A stretch of DNA of 64,000 bases from an uncultured Pseudomonadota bacterium (GTDB lineage: Bacteria; Myxococcota_A; UBA796; SXON01), in the NCBI GenBank assembly GCA_903875225.1, contig CAIQVJ010000124.1, forward strand, positions 82,757 through 146,756, in the 5' to 3' direction. Below are positions 8,668 through 17,379 of this stretch, one piece after another (positions within the stretch are counted from its first letter, which is position 1; each line of letters opens with the position of its first letter). Made by a program: the position numbers and the translations under genes. Below the pieces are notes generated by a model, which had not been told where the DNA came from, did no database searches, and saw only the letters and a list, made by a program, of their open reading frames with translations.

Positions 8668-10422
8668 CTAGCCCACCACAGTGATCCGTACCTCGGTCGG
8701 CACCGCACGCTTCAACTCCTGGATGAACCTGCCCCGCAGGGCCTGCCAGACCACCGTGCGCTGCGTGGCCCCGATGATGACCGTGTCGCACCCGCTCGCT
8801 ACCACGACCTCGGCCACGGAGAGCGCGGCCGAATGGGACATCACCCAGACCGGCACCGGCTCGAGGCCGAGCTGTCGAACCGTGCGGGACGAAGAAGCGA
8901 GCACCGAGAGGCCCTCCGCCGTGGGCTCGGCCTGCTGGGGGTAGAGCAGGCCCGGCACCTCGTCCACGTAGACGATGTGGACCCGGGTCAAGCCTCGCGT
9001 ACGGGCGCGGTCCACGGCCTCGCGGAACACACGAGGATCCGCGCCTCGACTGGCGACCAGGATGCCCCGGGGCGACCGGGCGCCGGCGGCCCGTTCGGCC
9101 CGCACCTGGGCGAGCGTGAGAAACGGCACATCGCTCCGCGCGGTGGCCGTCGGCGGAACCACCCCGGGGATCCGCATCAACCCGCGCTCCCAGGCGCCGC
9201 TGCGGATCAGCGCGGAGACCCCTCCGCCCACGAGCAAGGAGGCGGTCAGCACACCGAGCGTCCACGGCTCGCCGAGGGCGACGCCAGCCGCGCCCGCCAA
9301 CAGGAGCCCAGTCACGCATACGCCGAGGAGCGTGCCCACGCCCCGCAGTCCGTCGCGCCAACGCTGCAGATCGAGCGCGGCGCTCCCGATTCCGACGGAG
9401 AGCGTGAAGGCGAGGGCGTACATGAGGCCGAGCGTCCGGATGTTCCCCCGGGTGGCGACGAGGAGGCAGACCGAGAGCAGGCCGGACAGCAGGAGCGCCG
9501 CGGCGGGGGTTTGAAACCGGGAGGACAGCGCCACGCTCTCGGCTGGCCACGCGCGCAGGGACACCAGCACGGTCTGCACCTGAAAGCTCGCGGTCAACGC
9601 AGCGTGAGCGGCGAACAGGAGCAGCCCGGCGCCAGCCGCAGCCACGAAGTGCGAGAGCACCGGTCCGCCGGTATTGAGCGCCAGTTCGGGCAGCAGGTGG
9701 GTGCGAGCGAGGCGCAGCGTGTCATGCGGCAGCCCCGCCGCGAGCCACATCAACCATGGCCCCGTCGCGAGGATGGCGACCCCGAGCGCCGTGAGCGCGC
9801 GTGTGGGAGTGGTGCCCCACTCCTTCATCGCCGGTGAGAGCAGAGCGCACACCTCGATCCCGGAGAACGCGAGCCAGCCGAGCCCCAGCGAGGCATGCGA
9901 CCACGACTTCAACGTGAGCGGCTCGGGCTGTGTGCCGCCGTGCAGTCCTGCGCTCACCAGCACGACGGCGTTCAATCCGAGCGCGACCAGCCCGATGCCG
10001 AGCCCGGCCGGGACGATGCCGCGCACCCCCACGATGTTGATCACGACGATCACGCCGAGCCAGCCGAGCGCCAGGCCGAGCACCGGCCCGCCCAACTGCT
10101 CCACCGCAGCGACGACGCTCACTGCCACCGTGAGGCCGAGATCCAGCACGAGCAGCAGCCCGACCAGGATGCCAATCCTCTCCCCGAACACTTCCCGCAC
10201 CTGCGAAACCGCTCCGCCACCTGATGGATGCCGGCGTGTGAGCTCCGCTTCCTTCGCGACCAGCCCCAGGAAGGCGATGGAGAGCGCAACCACCAACCCA
10301 GCCCCGCCAGACCCCGCCGCCGCCAGCAGCAGCCCGGGCACGAAGTACATCGACGAGGCAACGCTCCCAAAAGCAACTGCCCAGACGAGATACCATCCGA
10401 TTCGACCCTCGCCGCGGGGCAT
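8668..10422 (-). CDS. APC-superfamily amino-acid permease with C-terminal USP-like domain
   Basis: A 584-residue fusion. Residues 1-430 hold about twelve membrane segments of the amino acid-polyamine-organocation permease type (WAVAFGSVASSMYFVPG at the first unwound helix). Residues 450-584 form a soluble domain resembling universal stress proteins: RGILVASRGADPRVFREAVDRA, then a final VIIGATQRT nucleotide-loop-like motif. Such permease-USP fusions are known in APC transporters. The ATG at 10422 is preceded by GGAG at 6 bases. The substrate is unknown; the USP domain is probably regulatory. Confidence 0.85.
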   Translation of the reverse strand: MPRGEGRIGWYLVWAVAFGSVASSMYFVPGLLLAAAGSGGAGLVVALSIAFLGLVAKEAELTRRHPSGGGAVSQVREVFGERIGILVGLLLVLDLGLTVAVSVVAAVEQLGGPVLGLALGWLGVIVVINIVGVRGIVPAGLGIGLVALGLNAVVLVSAGLHGGTQPEPLTLKSWSHASLGLGWLAFSGIEVCALLSPAMKEWGTTPTRALTALGVAILATGPWLMWLAAGLPHDTLRLARTHLLPELALNTGGPVLSHFVAAAGAGLLLFAAHAALTASFQVQTVLVSLRAWPAESVALSSRFQTPAAALLLSGLLSVCLLVATRGNIRTLGLMYALAFTLSVGIGSAALDLQRWRDGLRGVGTLLGVCVTGLLLAGAAGVALGEPWTLGVLTASLLVGGGVSALIRSGAWERGLMRIPGVVPPTATARSDVPFLTLAQVRAERAAGARSPRGILVASRGADPRVFREAVDRARTRGLTRVHIVYVDEVPGLLYPQQAEPTAEGLSVLASSSRTVRQLGLEPVPVWVMSHSAALSVAEVVVASGCDTVIIGATQRTVVWQALRGRFIQELKRAVPTEVRITVVG

Positions 10423-10492
10423 GCTAACTCCAGCGGGCCGCATCTATTCGAACGCGTCGACACCGCCACCCTCCCACCCGGTTTCACCCGGC

Positions 10493-11860
10493 ATGAATGC
10501 ATCCCGTCCCGCCCTGCTCGCCGCAATGGACCGGCGCCTTTGGCGTGATCTCGGTTTCGCGGATCCTGAGCCCGAGCTCCTACGATTCCTGCCGATGCTG
10601 GTGGTCGCATGGGCGGACGGCGCGGTGGCAGAAGGGGAGCGGGAGCGCATCACCGAGCGGGCAGCGGAGCTCCCGGAACGCCTGAGAGCCTGGATCCAGC
10701 AGCGCCTGCACTCGCCGCCCGGGCCGTATTTCCGCTACCAGGTCGCGCACCTTCTCACCTTTCTCTGCAGCGTGTGGCCCTGCGAGACGGGCGAGAGCCA
10801 CGGGTGGCAGGCCGACGCCGAGATCTGGGCGGACGAGATCATCTCCGAGGCAAGCTGGCTGCGTCGCCTGTTCGGCGGGGTCTCGGCAGAGCGCCGCGAG
10901 CTGAACGACCTGCGAAAGATCCTCGCGGACGGGGAGATCCTCGCCACCGACCGGATCTGGGCCCTCGCACGGGGAAGCCACGCTGCCCTTGCACCCCGGC
11001 ACACGGCCGTCCTGCGCGAGGAGCCCGGACAGTGTCTCCAGGCGCTGAGCATCACGCTCACCGGCAACAAGCTCTCGGAGGATGGGGCGCCCGAGCGGAT
11101 CGCCGTCGCTGCGCTCTCGGTGGCGCCACGCGACCTCGACCTCGAGGTGAACCGGGTCACGGAGCTGCTCACGCGGTACGGTCACCTCCGCGAAAACGAG
11201 CGGTGGATCGTGCTCGCGGAGGAGGTCGCCCGAGCCGGGCGGCCACTCACCCCCCGGCAGCGCCAGGAGCTCAGCATGGAGCTCGTGGAGCGACTGGGAC
11301 ACCCGTTCGAGGAGGTGAGCTTTGCCGAGCTGGCCTACCTCGAGGATGCGCTGGCCGTCGACGCCCACTGGGTGAGCTGGCTGCCCGGGAAGCTCGAGGA
11401 GCTGCACATCGACCGCGATCGGGTCAGCCGGAAGCAGGTGCCAGGCACCTTTCAGGCGCCGCGCGGTGAAGTCCTGGCCCAGGTGGACCCCAAGCTCGTC
11501 CCGGGCCCCCCCGGGCTGGGGTTCCGCGTGCTCGACATCCAGTGCCGATCCGTGCAGCAGCCCGGCCGCCTGCGACTGGCGAGCCCCGTGTTCCTGCAGG
11601 AGCCGCCCACCGCCGAGGCCGTCGACTGGGTCGCCCGCCACCTGCCCGACATGTGTGACCCCTGCACCCAGCTCGTGCTCGACGAGGCAGCCGGGACCTG
11701 GATGGCCGAGGTGCACTCGCACTGTCCCGAGCAGGAGAGCGCCGACCCGGAACCCCTGCCCGACGGTCGTTCGCTGCTGGTGCCCCCCTGGGTGTGGTTT
11801 CGCGCAGCCGGTGCGCTCAACGTGCGCTTCTTTGCAGGAAAACGGAAGGCGGCCGGTTGA
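10493..11860 (+). CDS. TerB-like domain protein of unknown function
   Basis: A 455-residue soluble protein. Its N-terminal 100 residues resemble the helical TerB/DjlA-type domain (LLRFLPMLVVAWADGAVAEGERERI, with the acidic ADGAVAEGE turn). The remainder is helical and rich in Glu/Arg, then has a strand-rich end, and I recognise nothing in it. The ATG at 10493 is the first good start; Met12 is an alternative, and no strong ribosome site marks either. Its stop overlaps the TTG start of the flavoprotein gene that follows (TTGA). TerB-like domains appear in tellurite resistance and other envelope stress proteins; no ter cluster is present here. Confidence 0.7.
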   Translation: MNASRPALLAAMDRRLWRDLGFADPEPELLRFLPMLVVAWADGAVAEGERERITERAAELPERLRAWIQQRLHSPPGPYFRYQVAHLLTFLCSVWPCETGESHGWQADAEIWADEIISEASWLRRLFGGVSAERRELNDLRKILADGEILATDRIWALARGSHAALAPRHTAVLREEPGQCLQALSITLTGNKLSEDGAPERIAVAALSVAPRDLDLEVNRVTELLTRYGHLRENERWIVLAEEVARAGRPLTPRQRQELSMELVERLGHPFEEVSFAELAYLEDALAVDAHWVSWLPGKLEELHIDRDRVSRKQVPGTFQAPRGEVLAQVDPKLVPGPPGLGFRVLDIQCRSVQQPGRLRLASPVFLQEPPTAEAVDWVARHLPDMCDPCTQLVLDEAAGTWMAEVHSHCPEQESADPEPLPDGRSLLVPPWVWFRAAGALNVRFFAGKRKAAG

Positions 11861-13215
11861 GCCGCGGCGGGATCCGGCCATACCTGCAGCGGTTCCCGCT
11901 CGGTGCGCTGATCCTGCTCCTCGGGTGTTCAAGGCCGGCTGTCATCGTGATCGGTGGGGGCCCGGCAGGCCTCGCCGCGGCGATCGAGGCGGCAGGTGAC
12001 CACCGCCCGGTGCGGCTCTACGAGGCCCGCGCCGAGGTGGGAGGGAGCGCGTCCTTCGGCGACGCCGTGACCGCGATCCCCTCCCCCGACGCACTGCGAC
12101 GGCTCGACGCCGCCAATGGCACCTCCAACGCCGCGCGCACGCGGTTCGTGACCCGGGTTCGAGCCGACGTGGTCGACTGGCTCGGCGGGATGGGACAGGT
12201 GTGGCGCCCGCTCCCCAACGACGCTGAGCCGGACGTGGAGCTGATGACGCCTGCGGGCCGGGGGCAGAGCATCGTCGGTTTCCTCGCGCAGGCGGCGGCG
12301 GACGCAGGGGTGGACGTGCACGTGCTCACCCGGGTGACGGGCTTGAAGCGCGACGGGGACGGCATCACGGTGACACTCCAGCCCGGCGGCACGGTCCGGG
12401 CGACGGCCGTGGTGATCGCGACGGGCGGGTTCGCCGGCAACCTCGAACGCGTCCGGCAGCGCCTCGATCTGGATGCCTCCATCCCGTTGCTGCGTGGCGC
12501 CACCGACTTCGCAGACGGCAACGGCATCGATCTCGGCCTCGCGGTAGGGGGCGTCGAGCGGCTGCCGGGCCAGGTGCTGCTCTACGCGCACGGCGTACCC
12601 GACCCCGACCATGCCGGCGCCGCCTTGATGTTCGTCGATGGCGACCGCGCGCTGGGGATCGACTCGGTGGGGACCCTGTTCGACGAGGTCCGCACGCCCC
12701 GGGGTGACAGCGGCATGAGCCTCCTCGCGCGGCCGGGGGGCACCGGTTGGGTGATCATCAACCGGCGGGCAGAGAAGGAGATCCAGCTTTGGAGCGCCGA
12801 TCAGCGTAGTTTTGTCCCCGCGAGCGAGATCGGGGCACGCGGGGGGAGGCGGGGGGACGACGCCATGGACCTCGCGCGCCGGCTGGGCGTGCCGGCCGAC
12901 GCCCTCGTCGCCGCGGTCCAGGCAGAGGGCGTGCGCCCGACCGCCAGCCGCCCGCTCCGGCAGGGGCCGCTGACGGCGCTCCCGCTGCGTCTCACCACGG
13001 CAAAGTCGCTCACCGGCTTGCAGATCGACCTCGACGGACACCTGCTCGACGCCTCCGGTGCGATCATCCCGCGGCTCTACGCCGCCGGCGAAGCTGCCGG
13101 CTTCGCCCACCCCTGGGAGGCTGCGCACGTCGACAGCACGATGGTCTCCGGCGCGATCCTGACGGGACGCGCCGCAGGCGAGGCGATCGTGCGGGACTTC
13201 CCGGACGGCCGGTGA
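11857..13215 (+). CDS. Lipoprotein FAD-dependent oxidoreductase, fumarate reductase/FrdA-like
   Basis: A 452-residue flavoprotein of the succinate dehydrogenase/fumarate reductase flavoprotein-like superfamily. The TTG at 11857 overlaps the previous stop (TTGA) and gives a signal peptide ending LLLGC (Cys24), a lipobox. The FAD dinucleotide fold starts only a few residues later: VIVIGGGPAG at 29-38, then a second FAD motif near the C terminus (LYAAGEAAGF). No twin arginine is seen, although folded flavoproteins are usually exported by Tat. The active-site arginine of fumarate reductases is not evident, so the substrate is open. A second protein of the same design lies at 24752-26314. Confidence 0.8.
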   Translation: MSRGGIRPYLQRFPLGALILLLGCSRPAVIVIGGGPAGLAAAIEAAGDHRPVRLYEARAEVGGSASFGDAVTAIPSPDALRRLDAANGTSNAARTRFVTRVRADVVDWLGGMGQVWRPLPNDAEPDVELMTPAGRGQSIVGFLAQAAADAGVDVHVLTRVTGLKRDGDGITVTLQPGGTVRATAVVIATGGFAGNLERVRQRLDLDASIPLLRGATDFADGNGIDLGLAVGGVERLPGQVLLYAHGVPDPDHAGAALMFVDGDRALGIDSVGTLFDEVRTPRGDSGMSLLARPGGTGWVIINRRAEKEIQLWSADQRSFVPASEIGARGGRRGDDAMDLARRLGVPADALVAAVQAEGVRPTASRPLRQGPLTALPLRLTTAKSLTGLQIDLDGHLLDASGAIIPRLYAAGEAAGFAHPWEAAHVDSTMVSGAILTGRAAGEAIVRDFPDGR

Positions 13216-13242
13216 CAGGGGCAGCCCCGCCGGCCGCGTCCG

Positions 13243-14049
13243 TCACCTCCCCGACCCCTCCCCCATCTTCCACCGCATCTTCCGCAGCATCCCGCGCAGG
13301 ACCGTGACCTCCAGCCCATCCAGCTGGGCACGCTGCAGGATCCTCCTCACCGTGCCCTCCACGAGCACCGTCTCGTGGCCGCGCAGGTAGGAGCTGAGCT
13401 CGAGTGATCGCATCCATTCGCCGATGAGCGGCTCGATCTCGCCGAGCTCCACGGGCTTTCCGGGCTCCGTGGGGCCCGGCGGGGCCCCGCGCTGTCGGCC
13501 CCCCCGTTTGCCCTCCCCCGCCGGCCTGGGCACGAACCCCGACGCCCGCGCCGCATCGAAAAGCTCCGCCCCGACGAGCAGGGCCGCCTGCGCGAGGTTC
13601 AGCGACGCGTGCACGTCCGTGGGGATGTGGATCAACGCGTGCGCGTGCACCAGCGCGTCGTTTCCCAGCCCGGTGTCCTCGGGCCCGAACAGCACGGCCA
13701 CTCGCCCGCCCGCTGCGCTCACCGCGAGCGCGTCGGCAGCAAAGCCCTCCGGCTCGAAGGCCGGCCACCGGTTGTGGCGGTCGCGCGCCGTCGTCGCGTA
13801 GACCTTGGCGCAGTCGTCCACCGCCTCGGCCACCGACCGGCAATATCGGGCATTGTCGATCACGTCCGTGGCGTTGGGGGCCATCCACCGCGCCCGGTCC
13901 ATGTCGAGCGCACGCGGAGTCACGACCGCGAGGTCGTCGATCCCCATGTTCTTCATCGCGCGGGCGACGGACCCGACGTTGCCAGACTGCAGCGGCGACA
14001 CCAGGACAAACCGCACCGCGCCGAGGCGGGCGTCCACCGTCGGGTGCAT
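13243..14049 (-). CDS. SpoU-family RNA 2'-O-methyltransferase, TrmJ-like
   Basis: A 268-residue SPOUT methyltransferase. Characteristic motifs are visible: RFVLVSPLQSGNVGSVARAMKNMG (motif 1, Asn and Arg), VAVLFGPEDTGLGND (motif 2), and IPTDVHASLNLAQAALLV (motif 3, knot). These match TrmJ, which methylates the 2'-O of C/U32 in tRNAs using S-adenosylmethionine. A C-terminal helical extension with Gly/Lys/Arg stretches follows, also typical. The ATG at 14049 lies one base after the dnaK-like stop codon, so the two genes are probably co-transcribed. Confidence 0.85.
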   Translation of the reverse strand: MHPTVDARLGAVRFVLVSPLQSGNVGSVARAMKNMGIDDLAVVTPRALDMDRARWMAPNATDVIDNARYCRSVAEAVDDCAKVYATTARDRHNRWPAFEPEGFAADALAVSAAGGRVAVLFGPEDTGLGNDALVHAHALIHIPTDVHASLNLAQAALLVGAELFDAARASGFVPRPAGEGKRGGRQRGAPPGPTEPGKPVELGEIEPLIGEWMRSLELSSYLRGHETVLVEGTVRRILQRAQLDGLEVTVLRGMLRKMRWKMGEGSGR

Positions 14050-14050
14050 C

Positions 14051-15982
14051 CTATTTGCCGCCGAAGAGGCCCTTCCACCAGGTGACGAACCGCCGCCAGA
14101 GACCCGGCGCCGGTACGACCACCGCTTGCTTCGCGTCGGCGGGCTTCACCTCGGGGGGCTTCACCTCTGCGGGCTTCACCTCGACGGGCTTCCCATCCTT
14201 CGCGGGGAACTGGATGACGTTCTGCTCCGACGCGACCTTCTCGAGCGGGGGCTCGGGCTCCAGCGACTCCGGCTTGATCTCTTCGAGCCCCACGTCGAGC
14301 GGCGTGACGCTGGCCGGCTCGAGCGACGGAGGCTCGCCCATCCCGCTGATCTGCGAGGCGAGGCCCGTGGTCGGCATCGTCAGCGCGAGCGGAGGCGCCA
14401 CTGGAGGCGTGGGCTCATCCTCCTTCTTCCCACCCGTTGGGACCGAGCTCCCGCCCACGACCTCGACGCCGCCAGACTTCCCAAGCTTGAGCGTGCTCTC
14501 CACCGTCTGCCCCGTGCCCTTGTCGCGCGCCGTGAGGTTCAGGATGCCCTCGGAGTCGATGTGGAACGTGACCTCGATCTGCACCTTGCCCTTCGGCGCC
14601 GGGCGGATGCCCGAGAAAACGAACGTGCCGAGCAGCTCGTTGTCGGCGCACAACTGCGCTTCGCCCTGGTAGATCCGGAGCATGATCGAGCGCTGGTTGT
14701 CCTTGGACGTGGTGAGCGTCCTCGTCTTGTAGTCGGGCAGCGGCTGGTTCTTCGGGAACAGCACGTGCATCGACCCGTCGACCTTGTTGATGCCGATGGG
14801 CATCGGGAGGACGTCGAGGAGGGTGACCTCTTCGGCGGCGCTCGCGCCGGCGAGGGAGTGCGCCATGATGGATGCGCCGATGCCTACGGCCTCATCGGGG
14901 TGCACACCCTTCGACGGCGGCCGACCCATGAAGTCGGTCACCTTGCGCTGCACCAGCGGCATGCGCGACTGCCCGCCCACGAGCAGCACCTCGTCGATCT
15001 GGGCCTTGGCGCTGCCGGCCTCCTTCAGGATGCGATCGACGTTCGCGATCGTGCGATCCACCAGATCCATCGTGAGATCTTCGAGCCGCTCACGCGTGAG
15101 CTCGATGTCGATCTCGAGCGGACCGGAGTCCCCTGTCGCGATGTAGGGGATGTGGATGCGGGTGCGCATCGCGCCGGAGAGCTCGATCTTGGCGGCCTCC
15201 GCGGCGTCGCGGATCCGCTGCACTGCAACGCGGTCGAACGAGAGGTCCACCCCGGTGTTCTTGAGGAAGGTCTCGAGCACCCACTGCATCACCCGGTCGT
15301 CGAAGTCCACGCCGCCGAGGAAGGTGTCACCGCCCGTGGCCACGACCTCGAAGATGCGCCCCTTGATGTCGATGATGGAGATGTCGAACGTGCCGCCACC
15401 GAGGTCGTAGACGGCGATACGCTGGTTGAGGTTCCGGCCGAGGCCGTAGGCGAGCGCGGCCGCGGTCGGCTCGTTGAGCACCCGCAGCACCTTGAGGCTC
15501 GCGAGCTTCCCAGCCGTGCGGACGGCCTGGCGCTGCCGGTCGTTGAAGTACGCAGGCACCGTGATGACGGCCTGATCCACCTCGCAGCCGAGCGCCTCCT
15601 CTGCGACCTCCTTGATCTTTCGAAGGATCGCAGCCGAGATCTGCTCCAGCGTGAACACCTGGTCCCGGACCTTGATCAAGACCTCGGAGCTCTCGCCTTC
15701 CACCAGCTCGTACGTGAAGACCTGCCGGATCTTCTCGATGGTCTTCGAGTGGAAATTCCGCCCGATCAACCGCTTTGCGGCCGCGACGGTGTTCGTGGGG
15801 TTGAGCTGGGCCTGACGCTTCGCGTCCTGTCCGACGAGCCGCTCCCCCTTCTCGTTGATCGCGAAAACGGACGGGATCGTCGATGCGCCGCCCTTGTACG
15901 TGATGACCCGGGGCTTGCCGTTCTCTACGATCGCGGCGCAAGAGTTCGTGGTTCCGAGGTCGATACCGATGGCTTTGCCCAT
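14051..15982 (-). CDS. DnaK (Hsp70) paralogue lacking the helical lid, with Pro-rich Trp-ended tail
   Basis: A 643-residue Hsp70. The ATPase domain (1-380) is intact: GIDLGTTNSC, AVYDLGGGTFDISII and LVGGQSRMPLV. The substrate-binding beta domain (about 390-500) is recognisable. After residue 510, where DnaK normally has its alpha-helical lid, there is instead a Pro/Glu-rich, probably disordered tail with three EVKP repeats, ending in a Trp/Arg/Lys-rich segment (WRRFVTWWKGLFGGK). It is therefore unlikely to be the housekeeping DnaK. No grpE or dnaJ is adjacent. The ATG at 15982 has AAGGA 4 bases upstream and a good promoter at 16047-16076. The stop is one base before the TrmJ-like start. Confidence 0.88.
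   Translation of the reverse strand: MGKAIGIDLGTTNSCAAIVENGKPRVITYKGGASTIPSVFAINEKGERLVGQDAKRQAQLNPTNTVAAAKRLIGRNFHSKTIEKIRQVFTYELVEGESSEVLIKVRDQVFTLEQISAAILRKIKEVAEEALGCEVDQAVITVPAYFNDRQRQAVRTAGKLASLKVLRVLNEPTAAALAYGLGRNLNQRIAVYDLGGGTFDISIIDIKGRIFEVVATGGDTFLGGVDFDDRVMQWVLETFLKNTGVDLSFDRVAVQRIRDAAEAAKIELSGAMRTRIHIPYIATGDSGPLEIDIELTRERLEDLTMDLVDRTIANVDRILKEAGSAKAQIDEVLLVGGQSRMPLVQRKVTDFMGRPPSKGVHPDEAVGIGASIMAHSLAGASAAEEVTLLDVLPMPIGINKVDGSMHVLFPKNQPLPDYKTRTLTTSKDNQRSIMLRIYQGEAQLCADNELLGTFVFSGIRPAPKGKVQIEVTFHIDSEGILNLTARDKGTGQTVESTLKLGKSGGVEVVGGSSVPTGGKKEDEPTPPVAPPLALTMPTTGLASQISGMGEPPSLEPASVTPLDVGLEEIKPESLEPEPPLEKVASEQNVIQFPAKDGKPVEVKPAEVKPPEVKPADAKQAVVVPAPGLWRRFVTWWKGLFGGK
14138..14198 (-). 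repeat. In-gene 15-bp tandem repeat encoding EVKP units
   Basis: Three nearly identical 15-base units (core GGCTTCACCTC on the plus strand) encode successive KP[AP]EV units in the disordered tail of the DnaK paralogue. Such a repeat can expand or contract without shifting the frame. Confidence 0.6.
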
Positions 15983-16046
15983 GGATCCTTTTTTCTCCGC
16001 CGCGTGGCGGGCGAGCAACACTCCGCCGGTAGGCGGATTGCGTGGT

Positions 16047-16076
16047 GGATTAGCACGTCCCGCGGCCTATAGTCAA
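16047..16076 (-). promoter_or_regulatory. Sigma70-type promoter of the dnaK-like gene
   Basis: On the minus strand TTGACT (16076-16071) and TAATCC (16052-16047) are separated by 18 bases, a good match to -35 and -10 boxes. It lies about 65 bases upstream of the ATG at 15982. Confidence 0.5.
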
Positions 16077-16158
16077 ACCCCGGGCCGGGGGGATCTGCGA
16101 TTCTCAGGGCTTTGACGCATATCCGGGGGCACGCACGGGGCCGGAAGACCTCGTCCGC

Positions 16159-16181
16159 GGGCCGGGGGATGCCCCCGGCCC
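16159..16181 (-). terminator. 10-bp GC hairpin downstream of the zinc dehydrogenase
   Basis: GGGCCGGGGG (16159-16168) pairs with CCCCCGGCCC (16172-16181) around a 3-base loop. On the minus strand it begins about 12 bases after the stop of the dehydrogenase gene. No U-run follows. Confidence 0.5.
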
Positions 16182-16192
16182 CCGGGGCGGCG

Positions 16193-17353
16193 CTATTCCC
16201 CGTACTCCACCATCACCTTGCCATCGGTGCGATCCGTGCTCTTTTCCAGCGCCGCCAACGCCGATGAGAACGGCATGCGGGTGGTGATCATGGGCGCCAC
16301 GTTCAGGACTCCGCGCTCCATCATCCGCAGGATGTTCGGAAAACAGCCGCCGCCGACGTGTCCGCGGGCGCCAGCGATACGCGCGGCCTGGGTGACCAGG
16401 ACGTCCAGCAGGACGGGCGCGCGCTGACCGGTGCGGCCGAGGTAGACCATCTTCCCGCCCGGCGCGAACGCGAGCTCGATCTCGGGCATCGTCTGCAGGG
16501 CGGCGCCGGCTGCCTCCACCAGCATGTCGGCGCCCCAGCCCCCGGTCAACTCCCGGATCACCTCGTGCGGGCGACAGGTGCGCGGGTCCACCGCCACGTC
16601 GGCCCCCATCGCACGCGCGACCGCCAGCCGCTCCGGCATCGTCTCGAACGCGCAGATGGTCGCAGCCCCGCTCGCGCGCCCGAGGGCGATGGCGCCGAGG
16701 CCGATCGGGCCGCAGCCGAACACGGCGAGGTGCGATCCGGGCAGCATGCCTCCCGCAGAGACGAACATCCCGTTGTACGAGCAGGCGATGGGCTCGACGA
16801 GCGCCCCGATCTCGCACGCCTGCTGGGCACTGCCCAGCCGTTCCGCCAATCCGTTGATCTTCCACAAGAACCGTTCTTTCGATGCGATGAGGGGCGCATA
16901 CGCCCCCGGCGCCGAGAACCCGACCATCTCGAGGTGCGGGCACTGGTTGGGCCGACCGATGCGGCACGCTTCGCACACCCCGCAGTTGAGCATGCCCTCT
17001 GCCGCGACCAGATCGCCCGGCTGCAGGAACCGCACGTCCGGCCCCACCTCCACGACCTCCCCCGTGTACTCGTGGCCGCAGATGCAGGGCATCTTCACGG
17101 GCCCGGAGAACAGGATGTAGCCTTCGCTGTCACTCTCGTAGCAGTGGGTGTCGGATCCGCACACGCCGCACGCGCGGATGCGCAGCAGCACCTCGTCGCG
17201 CGCCGGGGTGGGGTCGGGAACTGTCTCCCACGAGAACACCGGCTTGCGGTAGACCTGCGAGGCCATGCCCGCTTTCCCACTTCGAAGCTCACGTTCCGAG
17301 AGCGCGTACCCCGGCCGCGGCGCCCACTCCGCGTTCATCACCACTGCCTTCAT
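16193..17353 (-). CDS. Zinc-dependent medium-chain dehydrogenase (MDR/alcohol dehydrogenase family)
   Basis: A 386-residue NAD(P)-dependent dehydrogenase of the zinc MDR family. The catalytic zinc site is seen in GVCGSDTH with the later GHEY motif; the structural zinc site is the four-Cys cluster in NCGVCEACRIGRPNQC; the Rossmann motif is VFGCGPIGLGAIAL. The stretch EGYILFSGPVKMP resembles inosose/threonine-type dehydrogenases, but the substrate cannot be fixed. An N-terminal extension of about 30 residues precedes the usual start, yet the ATG at 17353 has GAGG 5 bases upstream and is kept. It lies 26 bases downstream of the CheA-like gene. Confidence 0.85.
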   Translation of the reverse strand: MKAVVMNAEWAPRPGYALSERELRSGKAGMASQVYRKPVFSWETVPDPTPARDEVLLRIRACGVCGSDTHCYESDSEGYILFSGPVKMPCICGHEYTGEVVEVGPDVRFLQPGDLVAAEGMLNCGVCEACRIGRPNQCPHLEMVGFSAPGAYAPLIASKERFLWKINGLAERLGSAQQACEIGALVEPIACSYNGMFVSAGGMLPGSHLAVFGCGPIGLGAIALGRASGAATICAFETMPERLAVARAMGADVAVDPRTCRPHEVIRELTGGWGADMLVEAAGAALQTMPEIELAFAPGGKMVYLGRTGQRAPVLLDVLVTQAARIAGARGHVGGGCFPNILRMMERGVLNVAPMITTRMPFSSALAALEKSTDRTDGKVMVEYGE

Positions 17354-17379
17354 GTCGACCTCACTTCAGGAGAGCTGGA

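Noticed and set aside
16077..16158. Possible tRNA or small RNA gene in the dnaK-dehydrogenase gap
   Set aside because: I could not fold a cloverleaf, and no CCA or anticodon loop is evident.
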